Of a DNA stretch of 64,000 nucleotides, positions 17,247-24,924 are shown one piece after another; positions within the stretch are counted from its first letter, which is position 1; each line of letters starts with the position of its first letter. A model generated the notes under the pieces. That model was given only the letters and a program-made list of their open reading frames with translations. It was not told the origin of the DNA and ran no database searches. Source of the stretch: Thalassotalea sp. 42_200_T64 (GTDB taxonomy: Bacteria; Pseudomonadota; Gammaproteobacteria; Enterobacterales; Alteromonadaceae); assembly GCA_002162925.1 (NCBI GenBank), contig MABC01000074.1:1-64000 (forward strand), written 5' to 3'. Made by a program: the position numbers and the translations under genes.

Positions 17247-18170
17247 ATGAACCTAGTAAAAACCTCAACGGCATTAGCACTAGTAGCAGCATTCACTGCT
17301 CCAGCAATGGCCGCCGATGAAATCAACTTTTACGGTAAAGCAAACGTTACTATACAAATGTCTGACGATGGCGAAGGCAGTTTTTCTGAAGTGAAATCAA
17401 ACGCCTCACGACTAGGCGTAACCGGTGGTTTGAAAATTAATGATGCTTTATCTGTCGTATATAAAGCAGAATTTCAAGTGGATATGGATGGTGACAGTGA
17501 TGATAACATTACTGCACGTAACCAATACATTGGTTTAAAAGGTAACTTCGGTACGGTTTTACTGGGTAAAAACGATACCGTCACTAAGCAATCGCAAGGC
17601 AAAGTTGATATCTTTAGCGACTTGGAAGCGGACATCAAGGTGTTGTGGAAAGGCGAAAACCGCATGAGCGATACGCTAACCTACTTTACCCCTAAGTTTG
17701 GTTTGTTCCAGGCGGGTTTAACCTACAGCGCTGAAGGTGATGAACAGTCAGATGCCGGTATTTCAGCGGCAGTAACCTATGGTGATGCCAAACTTAAAAG
17801 CAACAATTTTTACGCAGCTGTTGCCATCGACAGTGAAGTAAAAGGTTATGATATTTTCCGTGCAACGGTAGCCACTAAATTCGCTGGCATTAAATTTGGT
17901 GCTATGTTACAAACTCAAGAAGACGTTGAGTCGGGTAAAGAGTTAGAGGGTTTGATGGTAAGTGCAGCATACAAAATCGATGGCTTTACTCTTAAAGGCC
18001 AGGTACAAACGGCTGAAGTGGATGGCGGTGATGACAAATCAGGCATCTCAGCCGGAGTTGATTACTCACTTGCGAAAAACGCCAAGATATTTGCGTTCTA
18101 CACCAGTTTTGACATGGACACCGGCGCTGACCAAGATTATTTAGCGACTGGTATCGAATACAAGTTTTAA
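17247..18170 (+). CDS. Phosphate-regulated general porin (outer membrane beta-barrel)
   Basis: Outer-membrane diffusion porin of the Gram-negative porin superfamily. 307 aa, signal peptide MNLVKTSTALALVAAFTAPAMA, mature start ADEINFYGKANVT. Typical features: the FYGK first strand, SRLGVTGGLKI, RNQYIGLKGNFGTVLLGKNDT (strand 3, then the pore loop L3), and the terminal GIEYKF with C-terminal Phe for BAM recognition. Two PhoB boxes upstream and divergent pstS make it a PhoE-like porin that widens phosphate entry in starvation. Anion preference cannot be proven; several Lys-rich strands (VLWKGENR) are compatible. It lies 87 bp upstream of phoB. Confidence 0.88.
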   Translation: MNLVKTSTALALVAAFTAPAMAADEINFYGKANVTIQMSDDGEGSFSEVKSNASRLGVTGGLKINDALSVVYKAEFQVDMDGDSDDNITARNQYIGLKGNFGTVLLGKNDTVTKQSQGKVDIFSDLEADIKVLWKGENRMSDTLTYFTPKFGLFQAGLTYSAEGDEQSDAGISAAVTYGDAKLKSNNFYAAVAIDSEVKGYDIFRATVATKFAGIKFGAMLQTQEDVESGKELEGLMVSAAYKIDGFTLKGQVQTAEVDGGDDKSGISAGVDYSLAKNAKIFAFYTSFDMDTGADQDYLATGIEYKF

Positions 18171-18183
18171 AAAACCATCACGT

Positions 18184-18201
18184 TTGTCATAAAAGTGTCA
18201 T
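18184..18201 (+). promoter_or_regulatory. PhoB box for phoB (autoregulation)
   Basis: TTGTCAT-AAAA-GTGTCAT, the best Pho box of the window, 57 bp upstream of the phoB ATG. Confidence 0.8.
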
Positions 18202-18257
18202 ATCTACAAGGCAGAATAACCACATAGCAATTAAGTGTGAAATCAAATGGAACAAAC

Positions 18258-18950
18258 ATGAACCGACAAATACTCGTCGTAGAAGACGAAAAGCCAATCA
18301 GAGAAATGATCACTTTTGTCTTAGAACAAAATGGATTTAACGCACTCGAAGCAGAAGATTATGAGCAAGCAAAGTTGTTGCTCAATGATCCCTTGCCTGA
18401 TCTGGTATTGTTAGACTGGATGTTACCAGGAGGTAGTGGTATTCAAATAGCGAAAGAAATTAAGAAAAACGAATATACCGCTAAAATTCCTATCATCATG
18501 CTCACCGCTCGCTCCGATGAAGACGATAAAGTAAAAGGCTTCGAAGTTGGGGTTGATGATTATGTGACCAAACCATTTTCACCAAAAGAGTTAATTGCGC
18601 GCATCAAAGCGGTGATTCGCCGTGTTGCACCTACCGCGTTGGAAGAAGTGATTAATTTCAAAGGCATGTCTCTTGATCCCGTGTCTCATCGGGTAAGCAT
18701 TGACGAGCATCCGATTGAACTCGGGCCCACTGAGTTTAAAATGTTACATTTTTTTATGACGCACCCAGAAAGAGTATATTCTCGCGAACAATTATTAGAT
18801 AATGTTTGGGGAACCACGGTTTATGTTGAAGACAGAACCGTGGATGTCCATATTAGACGTTTACGCAAGTCTATTGGTGGTAAAGGACATGATGGGTTTA
18901 TACAAACGGTACGTGGTGCAGGTTATCGATTCTCTTCTAATGTTGGCTAA
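18258..18950 (+). CDS. phoB: Phosphate regulon response regulator
   Basis: OmpR/PhoB-type transcription factor. 230 aa. Receiver domain (1-120) with the acidic pair EDE near residue 9, phosphorylated D53 in [11 protein letters not shown] and the switch Lys in [10 protein letters not shown]; the winged helix (130-228) ends [12 protein letters not shown]...[10 protein letters not shown]. The ATG at 18258 ([11 protein letters not shown]) is the family start; an in-frame GTG 21 nt earlier is less likely because GGAA sits before the ATG. It has its own PhoB box and is followed 56 bp later by phoR. Confidence 0.95.
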   Translation: MNRQILVVEDEKPIREMITFVLEQNGFNALEAEDYEQAKLLLNDPLPDLVLLDWMLPGGSGIQIAKEIKKNEYTAKIPIIMLTARSDEDDKVKGFEVGVDDYVTKPFSPKELIARIKAVIRRVAPTALEEVINFKGMSLDPVSHRVSIDEHPIELGPTEFKMLHFFMTHPERVYSREQLLDNVWGTTVYVEDRTVDVHIRRLRKSIGGKGHDGFIQTVRGAGYRFSSNVG

Positions 18951-19006
18951 TAAATACACTGCAATATACTGCAGTTAGAATAATCAATACTGAGTTATCC
19001 CTTGAT

Positions 19007-20308
19007 ATGATATTTCGCTTTTCTTTGAAGCATTTTTTGCTACAACAAGGCTTTATTTTCGCCTTGGTTGCCTTGCTTGGTTACTGGTTCAACCACGTTA
19101 GTTTGTTTGTGCTGGCAGCGATGATGGTGTCCTTAATTTGGAATTATCGACATTTAACCGCATTAATTGATTGGCTTTGGCAGAAAAACTTATTAAGCCC
19201 TCCTGAATCAAATGGGATTTGGGGCCATGTTTATGATGGTATTTATCGAAGAATTAGAAAATATCGTAATAAGCAAAAAGAATTAAACTTTCGCATTAGA
19301 CAATTTCGCGATGGTGCCGAAGCCTTGCCTGATGCTGCCCTAGTGTTAGGGTTAGATCACTCTATCCGCTGGTCAAACAAAAAAGCCAACCGACTCTTAG
19401 GCATCCAATGGCCTTCCGATACCGGGCAATTGATCACCAACCTGGTACGTTCGCCACAATTGGCCAAATACTTAAAATCTGGCGATTTTAGTGAGCCGTG
19501 TTCTATTACTTCGCCAAGAGATTCGACCAAACAAATCGAATTTCGTTTTATGACCTATGGCGATCAGCAATATTTATTATTAGCTCGAGACGTTAGCCAA
19601 CTGATTTTACTCGAGAAAATGCGCCGAGATTTTGTCGCCAATGTCTCACATGAATTGAAAACGCCGTTAACCGTGATGCGTGGCTATGTAGAAATGATCC
19701 AGGATGATGATGGCTTACCGGCACATTGGAGTAAATCGTTTAATACCATAGAACAACAAGTGACTCGCATGGACAGATTAGTACAACAACTATTGGTGTT
19801 ATCAAAAGTTGAAGTGCAAGGGTATGATGACATTCGAGCGCAAGTACAAATGCCAAGACTTATTGAACAGGTGATTGAAGACATCAGCTGGATCAATAAA
19901 ACCAAGCAGCACCAGCTCAGTTTTGAAATCGATCCGCGTCTGGGGATTTTAGGCGTTGAGTCTGAATTGAAGAGTGCCTGTTCAAATTTGCTAGTCAATG
20001 CAATGAATTACACGGCCCAAGGTGGCGTCATTAATATTTGCTGGAATAAGCAAGATGGTTATTGCCTGTTCAGAGTGACAGACAACGGCTGTGGTATCGT
20101 GCCTGAGGATATCAATCGCTTAAGTGAACGCTTTTACCGGGTGGATAAATCACGCTCTCGTGATACCGGGGGAACGGGTTTAGGCTTATCCATTGTTAAG
20201 CATATCGTCAACAATCACCGAGGGCAGTTAATCATTGAAAGTGAATTTGGCCAAGGCAGCAGCTTCACCATTAAATTTCCTGTCGGTGAAAGCTATCAAA
20301 TTCGTTAG
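19007..20308 (+). CDS. phoR: Phosphate regulon sensor histidine kinase
   Basis: Membrane kinase for PhoB. 433 aa. Two N-terminal membrane helices (about 12-48), a charged linker, a PAS domain (about 100-200), the dimerisation box VANVSHELKTPLTV with H215, and a HATPase domain with N box (SNLLVNAMNYT), G1 (DNGCGIV), F and G2 boxes (GTGLGLSIVKHI). No large periplasmic domain, as in PhoR of E. coli. In the standard model it is held inactive by PstSCAB-PhoU when phosphate is plentiful; those genes other than pstS are outside the window. Confidence 0.94.
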   Translation: MIFRFSLKHFLLQQGFIFALVALLGYWFNHVSLFVLAAMMVSLIWNYRHLTALIDWLWQKNLLSPPESNGIWGHVYDGIYRRIRKYRNKQKELNFRIRQFRDGAEALPDAALVLGLDHSIRWSNKKANRLLGIQWPSDTGQLITNLVRSPQLAKYLKSGDFSEPCSITSPRDSTKQIEFRFMTYGDQQYLLLARDVSQLILLEKMRRDFVANVSHELKTPLTVMRGYVEMIQDDDGLPAHWSKSFNTIEQQVTRMDRLVQQLLVLSKVEVQGYDDIRAQVQMPRLIEQVIEDISWINKTKQHQLSFEIDPRLGILGVESELKSACSNLLVNAMNYTAQGGVINICWNKQDGYCLFRVTDNGCGIVPEDINRLSERFYRVDKSRSRDTGGTGLGLSIVKHIVNNHRGQLIIESEFGQGSSFTIKFPVGESYQIR

Positions 20309-20397
20309 CAAGCAATTGCCTAACACTCCTCTTTTTTCGGTTTTCAGCGTTAACAGAATTTACGCCATGATTTATACGATGTAATGAATGCCGTGAA

Positions 20398-20724
20398 TTA
20401 AAAAATCACGTTTAGGACTAAATTTATCGCCGAAATAATTAACGAGGCGATAAAGGTGGTTTGCAGATCTTTGATCTCAAAATCGTCAACTATTTGATCG
20501 GTTAGCCACAACAAAATTGCATTTAACACAAACACAAATAAGCCAAACGTTAATATGATCAACGGCATAGTGAAAAATACCATTAGCCACCATAAAAACA
20601 TGTCGGCAATCGAGTACACCACAGCAACGACCACAGCGGTAAAGAAGCTCTTTAAACGTATGCCTTCGAGTAATTTAGAAACTAAAAAAATAGATATACT
20701 TAGTAGTATTAACTTGGTTATCAT
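20398..20724 (-). CDS. Four-helix membrane protein, phage-holin-4 (YvlD) family
   Basis: 108 aa inner-membrane protein with four predicted helices: ITKLILLSISIFLVSKLL, FTAVVVAVVYSIADMFLWWLMVFF, MPLIILTFGLFVFVLNAILLWL and the C-terminal TFIASLIISAINLVLNVIF. The L-T-x-G-L-F-x-F-V-x-N-A pattern is typical of the Phage_holin_4_2/YvlD family, which is chromosomal and not phage-linked in most bacteria. Function unknown. It lies between phoR and rdgC, divergent from rdgC. Confidence 0.75.
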   Translation of the reverse strand: MITKLILLSISIFLVSKLLEGIRLKSFFTAVVVAVVYSIADMFLWWLMVFFTMPLIILTFGLFVFVLNAILLWLTDQIVDDFEIKDLQTTFIASLIISAINLVLNVIF

Positions 20725-20791
20725 GCTTGCCTTATAAAAACATTCTCAATCAATACTCCCACTGTAAACTTTTGGGAAAGGAAATACATCC

Positions 20792-21709
20792 ATGTGGTTT
20801 AAAAATTTATACATTTTCGCCTTCACTAAACCGTTTACCCAGCGCGAAGAAGACTTAGAAAAAGCTTTGCATGAGCATGTATTTGCTCGTTGTGGCGCAA
20901 CTGAATTATCTCGCTTTGGTTGGTCTAATGCCTTGGGCAAACATGGCGAGCGTTTATTGCATTACACCAATGGCTGTTTTTTATTGAACGCCCGTAAAGA
21001 AGAAAAAATGCTGCCGGCATCGGTTGTTAAAGAAAGACTTGAAGAAAAAGTGGAAGAGCTGCAACAAGAGCACAGCCGCAAAGCGACGAAAAAAGAAAAA
21101 GAGCAGTTTAAAGAAGACATCACTTTTGAGTTACTGCCGCGTGCGTTTTCTCGCATTAGTGATACTCAAGGCTATATTTGCCCAGAGAAGAACATCATCG
21201 TAGTGAACACTAGCTCTCGTGCTAAAGCCGAAGATTTCTTAGCGCTGTTACGTAAATGTTTGGGCTCATTGCCAGTAACGAGTTTTGTACCAGATGCAGG
21301 CGCTGAAACCACCATGACTAGCTGGTTATTAGAGCAAGCACTGCCAGAGCGTTTTACCATAGGTTTTGAAGGTGAACTTAAAGCCATGGGCGATGATGCC
21401 GCCGTATTAAAATGTAAAAACCAAGACTTGTTATCGGATGAAATTCTCGCCCATTTAGGCGAAAAACAAGTGGTTAAAATTGCCTTCGACTGGGATCAAA
21501 CCCTATCTTGCATGTTATGTGATGATTTAAGCGTGAAACGGGTGAAGTTTCATGACAGTGTCTATGAGCAAAACGAAGACATTCCAACCGATGATATGAT
21601 TGTGAAAATTGATGCTGACTTTACCTTGATGACTGGTGAATTGAACCGATTTATTGATGATATGTTAGCGCAATTTGAATTAGCGACAAATTCTTATCTG
21701 GAAAACTAA
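20792..21709 (+). CDS. rdgC: Recombination-associated protein RdgC
   Basis: Nucleoid-associated ring-shaped DNA-binding protein that limits RecA filament activity. 305 aa, standard length. Starts MWFKNLYIFAFTKPFT as in the family; the GFEGELKAMGDDAAVLKCKNQDLLSDEI and AFDWDQTLSCMLCDDLSVKRVKF blocks are family hallmarks. The ATG follows GGAAAGGAAATACATCC. Monocistronic. Confidence 0.95.
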   Translation: MWFKNLYIFAFTKPFTQREEDLEKALHEHVFARCGATELSRFGWSNALGKHGERLLHYTNGCFLLNARKEEKMLPASVVKERLEEKVEELQQEHSRKATKKEKEQFKEDITFELLPRAFSRISDTQGYICPEKNIIVVNTSSRAKAEDFLALLRKCLGSLPVTSFVPDAGAETTMTSWLLEQALPERFTIGFEGELKAMGDDAAVLKCKNQDLLSDEILAHLGEKQVVKIAFDWDQTLSCMLCDDLSVKRVKFHDSVYEQNEDIPTDDMIVKIDADFTLMTGELNRFIDDMLAQFELATNSYLEN

Positions 21710-21848
21710 AAAGTCTGCTTTCCTAAAATCAAAATAATGTTTTCATTATATTGATATAGCGCAAGGGGATGGCAATTAATTACAGTGGTTAACTGTATGT
21801 GTATTGAACCTTGCGCCATAGCTCTTTAAAATACCGCTCTTTTCATAA

Positions 21849-21899
21849 ATACCCGTGCTACCTCAAACTGAGACATGGATCTTGAGGTAGCACGGGTAT
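21849..21899. repeat. ATACCCGT palindrome, short form
   Basis: Perfect 18 bp inverted repeat: ATACCCGTGCTACCTCAA (21849-21866) and its complement (21882-21899), 15-base loop. The ATACCCGT ends match those of the 263 bp element at 60022-60284. It lies just upstream of trhP, with only about 20 bp between it and the ATG, so it may affect its leader. Confidence 0.75.
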
Positions 21900-21921
21900 A
21901 TTAATAGGGTTGGTATTATCT

Positions 21922-23364
21922 ATGTTTACTCCAGAATTATTGTCTCCTGCCGGTAGCCTCAAAAACATGCGTTATGCATTCGCCTATGGTGCTGATGCTG
22001 TTTACGCCGGCCAACCCCGTTATAGTCTCCGCGTGCGTAATAACGAGTTCAATCTTGCCAACTTAGAAATTGGTATCAATGAAGCGCATGCTCTTGGTAA
22101 AAAGCTTTATGTGGTCAGTAATATCTCGCCGCATAACTCAAAACTTAAGACTTACCTAAAAGATATTGACCCGGTTATTGCGATGCAGCCGGATGCGCTT
22201 ATTATGAGTGACCCTGGTCTTATCATGATGATCCGTGAAGCCTCTCCAGATATGCCAATTCATTTGTCAGTACAAGCCAATGCGGTTAATTGGGCAACGG
22301 TGAAATTCTGGCATCAACAAGGGGTTGAACGAGTGATTTTGTCACGTGAGTTATCGCTTGATGAAATTGAAGAAATTCGTATGCGAGTGCCCGAAATGGA
22401 AATTGAAGTGTTCGTGCATGGCGCTTTGTGTATGGCTTATTCGGGTCGCTGTTTACTGTCGGGGTATATCAACAAGCGCGATCCGAATCAGGGCACGTGT
22501 ACTAACTCATGTCGTTGGTCGTATAACGCCCACGATGCCAAAGAAAATGAGCATGGCGATATTATTGCTGTCGCACCACAAACGGCTATTGTTGAACCTG
22601 AGCAAGCAATTGTTGGCAGCGAAGAGCCGGAGCTGTGGTTGCCCGAACAGGCGGCTAATGTTACCAGTGCAGACCAGAAACCGACGGATCAAGTGTTCTT
22701 ATTACAAGAGCAAGGTCGTCCAGGCGAATACATGCCGGCGTTTGAAGATGAGCATGGTACCTACATCATGAATTCAAAAGATTTACGCGCCATAGAGCAC
22801 GTAGAACGTTTAGTGAAAATGGGCGTGCATTCATTGAAAATTGAAGGACGAACGAAATCCTTCTACTACTGTGCCCGCACCGCGCAAATTTATAAGCAGG
22901 CGATGAATGACGCCGTAGCAGGAAAAAGCTTTAATGTAGGCTTAAAAGACAATCTAGAACACCTCGCCAGCCGCGGTTATACCGAAGGCTTCCTGGCTCG
23001 TCATCGACATGATCAATTACAAAACTACGAGTACGGTTATTCCAAATCTGACAGCCAACAGTTTGTTGGTGAAGTACTCGGTCGTACTGAAGATGGTTTG
23101 ATTGAAATTGATGTGAAAAATAAGTTCTTAACCGGCGATTCAATCGAATTGATGACGCCAAAGGGCAATATCAATTTCGTGCTTGAGTATATGCAAAATC
23201 GCAAAGGTGAAGAAGTCACCGATGCCAAAGGCTCTGGCCATTTTGTCCAAATCAAACTCGATACTGACTTTGATTTAGAGTACGGCATTATTATGCGTTA
23301 CTTAAATGACGGCGAAAATACTCGTCACCCGTTTGCCCAAAATCAAGCATCGGCTTCGGTTTAA
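21922..23364 (+). CDS. trhP: tRNA 5-hydroxyuridine synthesis protein TrhP (U32 family)
   Basis: U32-family protein needed for 5-hydroxyuridine at tRNA position 34 (E. coli YegQ/TrhP). 480 aa from ATG 21922 (MFTPELLSPAGSLKNM); a TTG four codons earlier is disregarded. Key blocks: YGADAVYAGQPRYSLRVRNNEF, the U32 signature EVFVHGALCMAYSGRCLLSGYI, and NQGTCTNSCRWSYN with the clustered cysteines expected for an iron-sulphur site. Compared with E. coli it carries about 60 extra residues rich in E, P and Q between SCRWSYN and the MNSKDLRAIEH block. A second U32 protein, RlhA, is at 42934. Followed by a ferredoxin gene 33 bp downstream, probably co-transcribed. Confidence 0.93.
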   Translation: MFTPELLSPAGSLKNMRYAFAYGADAVYAGQPRYSLRVRNNEFNLANLEIGINEAHALGKKLYVVSNISPHNSKLKTYLKDIDPVIAMQPDALIMSDPGLIMMIREASPDMPIHLSVQANAVNWATVKFWHQQGVERVILSRELSLDEIEEIRMRVPEMEIEVFVHGALCMAYSGRCLLSGYINKRDPNQGTCTNSCRWSYNAHDAKENEHGDIIAVAPQTAIVEPEQAIVGSEEPELWLPEQAANVTSADQKPTDQVFLLQEQGRPGEYMPAFEDEHGTYIMNSKDLRAIEHVERLVKMGVHSLKIEGRTKSFYYCARTAQIYKQAMNDAVAGKSFNVGLKDNLEHLASRGYTEGFLARHRHDQLQNYEYGYSKSDSQQFVGEVLGRTEDGLIEIDVKNKFLTGDSIELMTPKGNINFVLEYMQNRKGEEVTDAKGSGHFVQIKLDTDFDLEYGIIMRYLNDGENTRHPFAQNQASASV

Positions 23365-23397
23365 GTAACTTTAATAAAGAGTAGGCGGCGAGCAGGT

Positions 23398-23652
23398 ATG
23401 GCATTAAAAATTCTAGATAGCTGCATCAATTGTGATATGTGCGATCCCGAATGTCCGAATGAAGCTATCACTTTGGGTGAAGAGATTTATGAAATTGACT
23501 CTAATAAGTGCACCGAGTGTGTTGGCCATTACGAAAAAGCGCAATGTGTTATTGCTTGCCCAATTGACTGCATAAAGCCGGATCCTGAGCAGGTCGAGTC
23601 GGAAGAAGATTTATTGGTGAAGTGTTTTGAAATGCATGGTATTCCTGAATAA
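23398..23652 (+). CDS. YfhL-family 4Fe-4S ferredoxin
   Basis: 84 aa electron carrier with two 4Fe-4S cluster motifs: CINCDMCDPECP (CxxCxxCxxxCP, residues about 8-19) and CTECVGHYEKAQCVIACP (CxxC-x8-C-x3-CP), the longer spacing being typical of the YfhL group. Sits 33 bp after trhP and 6 bp before a transporter gene. The pairing with trhP, whose product needs iron-sulphur chemistry, suggests that it supplies electrons for tRNA modification; that is inference. Confidence 0.9.
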   Translation: MALKILDSCINCDMCDPECPNEAITLGEEIYEIDSNKCTECVGHYEKAQCVIACPIDCIKPDPEQVESEEDLLVKCFEMHGIPE

Positions 23653-23658
23653 GCCAAG

Positions 23659-24246
23659 ATGATAGAAACTCAACTAATGTCGTCTTCAGTATTCACCTTT
23701 TTATTGATTACTGCCGCCGAAATGGGCGATAAAAGCCAAATTGTTTGCATGACCTTAGCGGCAAAGCATAAAGCCAAGCCGGTTTTTTGGGGATCGGTAT
23801 TGGCATTTCTGTTATTGAATGCTATCGCCGTCGCCCTCGGCGCGTCATTGTCGACAATGTTGCCAATGAATTTACTCACCGCAGTTGCCGCCGTAATGTT
23901 CACCATCTTTGGTTTGCAAGCGCTGCTCAGCAAAAACCATGATGAGGATGCCTCCCTGCCGACTAAACTCAGTCGCAGTATATTTATTACCGCCTTCAGT
24001 ATCATTTTTATTGCGGAAATGGGCGATAAAACCCAGCTGGCGGTGGCCAGTTTAAGCACCACTGAAAATCCGCTAATGGTATGGATAAGCGCATCGGTTG
24101 CCTTAATCGTAACCACAGCCATTGGGGTGTTTGCCGGTTCAAGATGGTTAGCTAAGCTGAATATTAATACCGTTCATAAACTCAGTGGCTGTCTGTTTTT
24201 ATTGTTTGCGTTGTTCGCGACTATTAGGTTGTTCAACTACGGTTAA
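23659..24246 (+). CDS. TMEM165/GDT1 family cation (Mn2+/Ca2+) transporter
   Basis: 195 aa inner-membrane protein with six helices in two homologous halves, each carrying the family signature E-x-G-D-(K)-S/T-Q: AAEMGDKSQI and AEMGDKTQLA. The family (MneA, UPF0016) exports manganese. ATG 23659 and an in-frame ATG at 23677 are possible; the second (MSSSVFTFLLI) better matches the usual start just before helix 1. Probably the last gene of the trhP operon. No yybP-ykoY riboswitch was recognised in front of it. Confidence 0.87.
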   Translation: MIETQLMSSSVFTFLLITAAEMGDKSQIVCMTLAAKHKAKPVFWGSVLAFLLLNAIAVALGASLSTMLPMNLLTAVAAVMFTIFGLQALLSKNHDEDASLPTKLSRSIFITAFSIIFIAEMGDKTQLAVASLSTTENPLMVWISASVALIVTTAIGVFAGSRWLAKLNINTVHKLSGCLFLLFALFATIRLFNYG

Positions 24247-24342
24247 TTATTTTAAAATAAAAATAAAAATCGGGGATGAGTAAATCAACAATGCTTGGTA
24301 TACTCAATTTTTTGCTTTTAGTTAACCGTTGAGAATTATCAC

Positions 24343-24714
24343 TTGTCTGGAGTTTGCCACATTTTATTACCTTCATTTTTACGCCGTGCGATGCGCGCGT
24401 TTGAGCTGAAGACACTGGTGCGTACATCCGGCTGTGAATTGACTCGTATTGGTCGTTCTCGCAATTGGCGTTTAACCGCGAGCCGTGAACAAATGACGAC
24501 CATTATTGAACTGGTACGAGATTCTGAAGAAGAAACCTGGCAGTGGTTAATCAAGGTGTTAGAACAGCAACGCGGTAATTTTACTCAACAAGAATTACAA
24601 AACCTGGTGCACCGAAACCCTGACATTACGGTGAACGAATTGGTCAACCTTGCCAACTGTACACTCGCCGAAGCTCGTAATGCTATCGATGCCCATGAGT
24701 GGGCAGATGAATAG
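24343..24714 (+). CDS. Small conserved protein, 'ribosome recycling factor family'-like
   Basis: Up to 123 aa. The segment LPSFLRRAMRAFELKTLVRTSGCELTR then IGRSRNWRLTASREQ resembles the short gammaproteobacterial proteins labelled 'ribosome recycling factor family' (pattern LPSLxxR...GCELKRIGRSRNWxL), which are not the true Frr. The C-terminal half is helical and acidic (LVHRNPDITVNELVNLANCTLAEARNAIDAHEW). Start uncertain: TTG 24343 gives full length without a good ribosome binding site; ATG 24391 would remove the conserved N-terminus. Function unknown; identification from memory of the family. Confidence 0.5.
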   Translation: MSGVCHILLPSFLRRAMRAFELKTLVRTSGCELTRIGRSRNWRLTASREQMTTIIELVRDSEEETWQWLIKVLEQQRGNFTQQELQNLVHRNPDITVNELVNLANCTLAEARNAIDAHEWADE

Positions 24715-24834
24715 GCAACCCACCTAATCGATTGTTTTTAATCATTATTCCAACCCCATTAAACTAGCTATTACCCCCTGTGTAGTATTACCGTAATAAC
24801 CTTGTAAATATTTATACATAAAACTACAACATTT

Positions 24835-24852
24835 GTGTAACAAAACTGTCAT
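24835..24852 (+). promoter_or_regulatory. PhoB box for the large lipoprotein gene
   Basis: GTGTAAC-AAAA-CTGTCAT, 7-4-7 pattern with a perfect second heptamer, 73 bp before ATG 24925. Confidence 0.65.
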
Positions 24853-24924
24853 TTAAGCTCCGTAAACTAGCCTCGATTATTAATTTATTAACACATTCTT
24901 AAATTTATGCGGAGCAGCAACATA

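Noticed and set aside
20398-20724. Prophage holin
   Set aside because: Family name only; there are no other phage genes around it, and the chromosomal YvlD-type protein fits.
24343-24714. True ribosome recycling factor Frr
   Set aside because: Too short and without the Frr domain structure; only the small 'family' proteins match.
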